Origin: a bacterium
Lineage (GTDB): Bacteria > Spirochaetota > Leptospiria > Leptospirales > Leptonemataceae
Direction of reading: 5' to 3'
Length of the DNA: 64,000 bases
Assembly (NCBI GenBank): GCA_024742665.1
Contig: JANSYA010000005.1
Coordinates: 62,001 to 126,000, forward strand
Position 1 is the first letter of the stretch, and each line of letters begins with the position of its first letter. A model generated the notes under the pieces. The model did not search any database, was not told the origin of the DNA, and saw only the letters and a list, made by a program, of their open reading frames with translations. A program made the position numbers and the translations under genes. Below, in pieces: positions 62,223 to 64,000 of this stretch.

Positions 62223-62744
62223 ATGAAGCTAATCATCATGCGTCACGGCGAGGCGGAACCCCCTGGAGTCGTTCCCGGCGGAGGCGATTTCGACCGGCGC
62301 CTGACGGCCACCGGCCGCTCCGACATGGAACGCATGGCGCGACTGGCCGCGGCCACCGGCTGGCGCTTCGACGAAATTCGCACCAGCCCGCTCGTTCGCA
62401 CGCGCGAAACCGGAGCTCTGATCGAAAAGCATCTCGCGCAGCTTCGCGAAGAAGGGCTCACTTCGGCTCAGCCAGGCCACTCGGTCGAGGAACGCCTGGC
62501 GCCCGGCTTCGACCTGGACGGCGCTCTCGATATTTTTAACGAGCTCGATTCGAACGCCGTCGCGATTTGGATCTTTCACGCTCCCGACGTGCAGCGTCTG
62601 TCCGCCGCTCTACTCGGCGTGCGCGAAGACGCGTTCTATTTTACGCCCGGCGCAATGCTCGCCCTGAATCTCCGATTGCCGCGCCCCGCCGGACGCGGAA
62701 TGATTATCTGGAATGCGCAGCCCGAATATTTGCGCGCTTACTAA
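62223..62744 (+). CDS. Histidine phosphatase, SixA-like
   Basis: The RHG motif IIMRHGEAE at residues 5-13 is the catalytic core of the histidine phosphatase superfamily, followed by a conserved Arg in TSPLVRTRETG. The length (173 residues) and a C-terminal GAMLALNL segment agree with SixA, which dephosphorylates phosphohistidine on signalling proteins. I chose the ATG at 62223, which starts just before the first strand. Target proteins are unknown. It converges on the glycosyltransferase gene. Confidence 0.88.
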   Translation: MKLIIMRHGEAEPPGVVPGGGDFDRRLTATGRSDMERMARLAAATGWRFDEIRTSPLVRTRETGALIEKHLAQLREEGLTSAQPGHSVEERLAPGFDLDGALDIFNELDSNAVAIWIFHAPDVQRLSAALLGVREDAFYFTPGAMLALNLRLPRPAGRGMIIWNAQPEYLRAY

Positions 62745-62805
62745 TCGAAGCCAGGCCCCGGGCGTTCCTCGACGGAATGCGCGGACTCCGTCGGCGTGCT
62801 GCCGC

Positions 62806-64000
62806 TCAATTCCCGCTGTCGCCCGCAAGCAAACGGATCGCATCCAGCACTCGTTCGCGCACAGTTTCGTGGGAATAATTGTCCGCCACGTACGATCGCG
62901 CGGCGGATTGCATCGCGAGACTTTCGCCCGCATCACATGAGCCCAGCACCCGGAGCCCGCTCGCGAAACTTTCGCGGTCCCGGTACATTCGACCGACGCC
63001 GCTCCGCAGGATATGATCCTGAATTACCGGGCTGCGATCGCTACCCAGCACCGGCGTGCCCTGGCCCATCGCTTCGAGAGTCACAACGCTCAGGCTTTCA
63101 AAGCCCGACGGCATTATAAACATCCGCGCAGCAGACATTAAGGCGAATTTCTGCGCTTCGCTGACGAAGCCGGCGTAGATCAGCGCGGGATGCTCCGGCA
63201 ATTCCATTTGCAAGTCGCCGGTCAGGATAAGTTTGCGCGGGACCTTCGCGGCGGCCTCGCCCGACGACTCCCGGGCTGCAGGTGTATCGCGGGCGTCGAG
63301 CTCAGCCGGCGTATCCAGGCTGTCCAGAAACCATTCGATCATCTCGCCGCAGCCCTTCGCCAAACTGATCCGCCCGCAGTACAGAGCGAAGGAATCAGCG
63401 GTCGGATCAAAGCCGCCGGCAAAATTCGGCATCGCATTCAAAGCACCCGGCTCCGCTTCCGGCATCGCAATGCCCATTCCACCCCGTCGATGGAGCATCT
63501 TGTTCGGGAAGGGTCCCCACAGGGATCGGCCCAGCTGCTCTTCCGCTTCGGTATTCCAGAGAATCCCGTCAAAGCGTCCGGCCATGCGCTGGAAGGCCGG
63601 CAGATAAGCGGGCGCTTCATCGTGGAGCGTCGGTACAAACAGCGTCGGAACTTCCGGCCCGACGCGGGCGGATCCGAAATAGCAGGTCGCAAACAGATAG
63701 GTCAAAAAGATAATGCAGCCATACTGATCACCCTTTTGCGCGAGGTATGTTACGAGCTCCGGACTGTCGGGGCCCTGGCGACGAATCCACTCTTCCTGGA
63801 GCGCCCGGGGCCAGCGAATCTTCGGCGGATAGATCGCGGGCGAATCACGATCGAAAAGATTCCCCGCGAAGGCTTCGCTTCGAATTGCCACCGCTTCGCG
63901 CAGCATGAGATCGTGGAGTGCGTTCCAATCCGCGCGCCGACCGCCCGCCACGGGAAAGCGGAGCGCGCGGAAACCGTCGTGCTCTGTCATGCCGGAATCG
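62806..64000 (-). CDS. GT-B glycosyltransferase family 4/1 (N-terminus outside window)
   Basis: The C-terminal half has the GT4 nucleotide-sugar-binding pattern LYCGRISLAKGCGEMIEWF and the acidic PSGFESLSVVTLEAMGQGTPVLGSD motif. The N-terminal half seen here begins at DGFRALRFPVAGGRR, which in related proteins lies about 60-70 residues into the chain. The reading frame stays open to the window edge, so the true start is probably beyond 64000, even though an ATG at 63990 is in frame. Likely role: cell-envelope polysaccharide synthesis. Confidence 0.9.
   Translation of the reverse strand, partial: DSGMTEHDGFRALRFPVAGGRRADWNALHDLMLREAVAIRSEAFAGNLFDRDSPAIYPPKIRWPRALQEEWIRRQGPDSPELVTYLAQKGDQYGCIIFLTYLFATCYFGSARVGPEVPTLFVPTLHDEAPAYLPAFQRMAGRFDGILWNTEAEEQLGRSLWGPFPNKMLHRRGGMGIAMPEAEPGALNAMPNFAGGFDPTADSFALYCGRISLAKGCGEMIEWFLDSLDTPAELDARDTPAARESSGEAAAKVPRKLILTGDLQMELPEHPALIYAGFVSEAQKFALMSAARMFIMPSGFESLSVVTLEAMGQGTPVLGSDRSPVIQDHILRSGVGRMYRDRESFASGLRVLGSCDAGESLAMQSAARSYVADNYSHETVRERVLDAIRLLAGDSGN

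Overview
This is a GC-rich bacterial chromosome segment with about 60 genes, densely packed on both strands. It carries no rRNA, CRISPR array, prophage or recognisable insertion sequence. Several features point to a spirochaete of the Leptospira lineage (order Leptospirales). There are secreted lipoproteins whose mature N-termini have a Cys-rich DxTC/DPDC block followed by W-x-LYL. There are also SpoIIE-type phosphatases with HAMP or 7TMR-DISM sensors, a CarD regulator, a diderm envelope (kdsB, a GT39 glycosyltransferase, many lipoproteins) and a MurA with Asp in place of the catalytic Cys. The assignment is an inference from gene content; no rRNA is present to confirm it.

Layout. 1-7.7 kb: end of an unknown gene, a HAMP/SpoIIE phosphatase with an EF-hand-like loop, murA, thiD, a decayed NHL-type lipoprotein, an MmcQ/YjbR protein, a GNAT acetyltransferase and a conserved secreted lipoprotein. 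7.8-16.1 kb: a spermidine-synthase-like protein, a PIN-TRAM protein with an RGG-like tail, CarD, a degenerate EAL protein, an EamA transporter, a membrane M28 peptidase and an HMA lipoprotein. 16.2-19.6 kb: gyrA and an HNH endonuclease. 19.6-28.7 kb: a long minus-strand run comprising queE-queD-queC (preQ0), kdsB, an unknown protein, two tandem seven-repeat propeller lipoproteins and a PF10136 membrane protein. 28.8-37.5 kb: a histidine kinase coupled to a 76-residue protein, xseA, a lipoprotein coupled to a Helicase_C_3-like protein, lepB and a PASTA-bearing PBP. A 314-bp intergenic stretch with a large palindrome and 18-bp tandem repeats follows.

37.8-46 kb: prfB, a MOSC protein, an ECF sigma factor with a DUF6428-like partner, an acetyl-CoA hydrolase/CoA-transferase, a four-gene cluster (response regulator, HEAT protein, two secreted proteins), a small ORF and tRNA-Phe. 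46-64 kb: lipB, a Cys-rich protein overlapping a GT39 glycosyltransferase, an MrfA-type helicase overlapping a 7TMR-DISM/SpoIIE phosphatase, an EEP hydrolase, an MDR oxidoreductase, a HAD phosphatase, an FAH-family protein, a TfoX-N protein with a histone-H1-like tail, an MrfB-type exonuclease, a stand-alone GHKL ATPase, an ABC-2 exporter pair, a histidine phosphatase and a glycosyltransferase cut by the window end.

How the genes fit together. Envelope assembly is represented by murA, kdsB, the PBP, lepB, the glycosyltransferases and lipoproteins. Two sensor SpoIIE phosphatases and one GHKL ATPase are the classes of part used in partner-switching regulation. The MrfA-like helicase and MrfB-like exonuclease, adjacent in Bacillus, sit 6.7 kb apart here and would form a DNA-crosslink repair pair. 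Several nucleic-acid-associated proteins carry Lys-rich or Arg/Gly-rich low-complexity tails.
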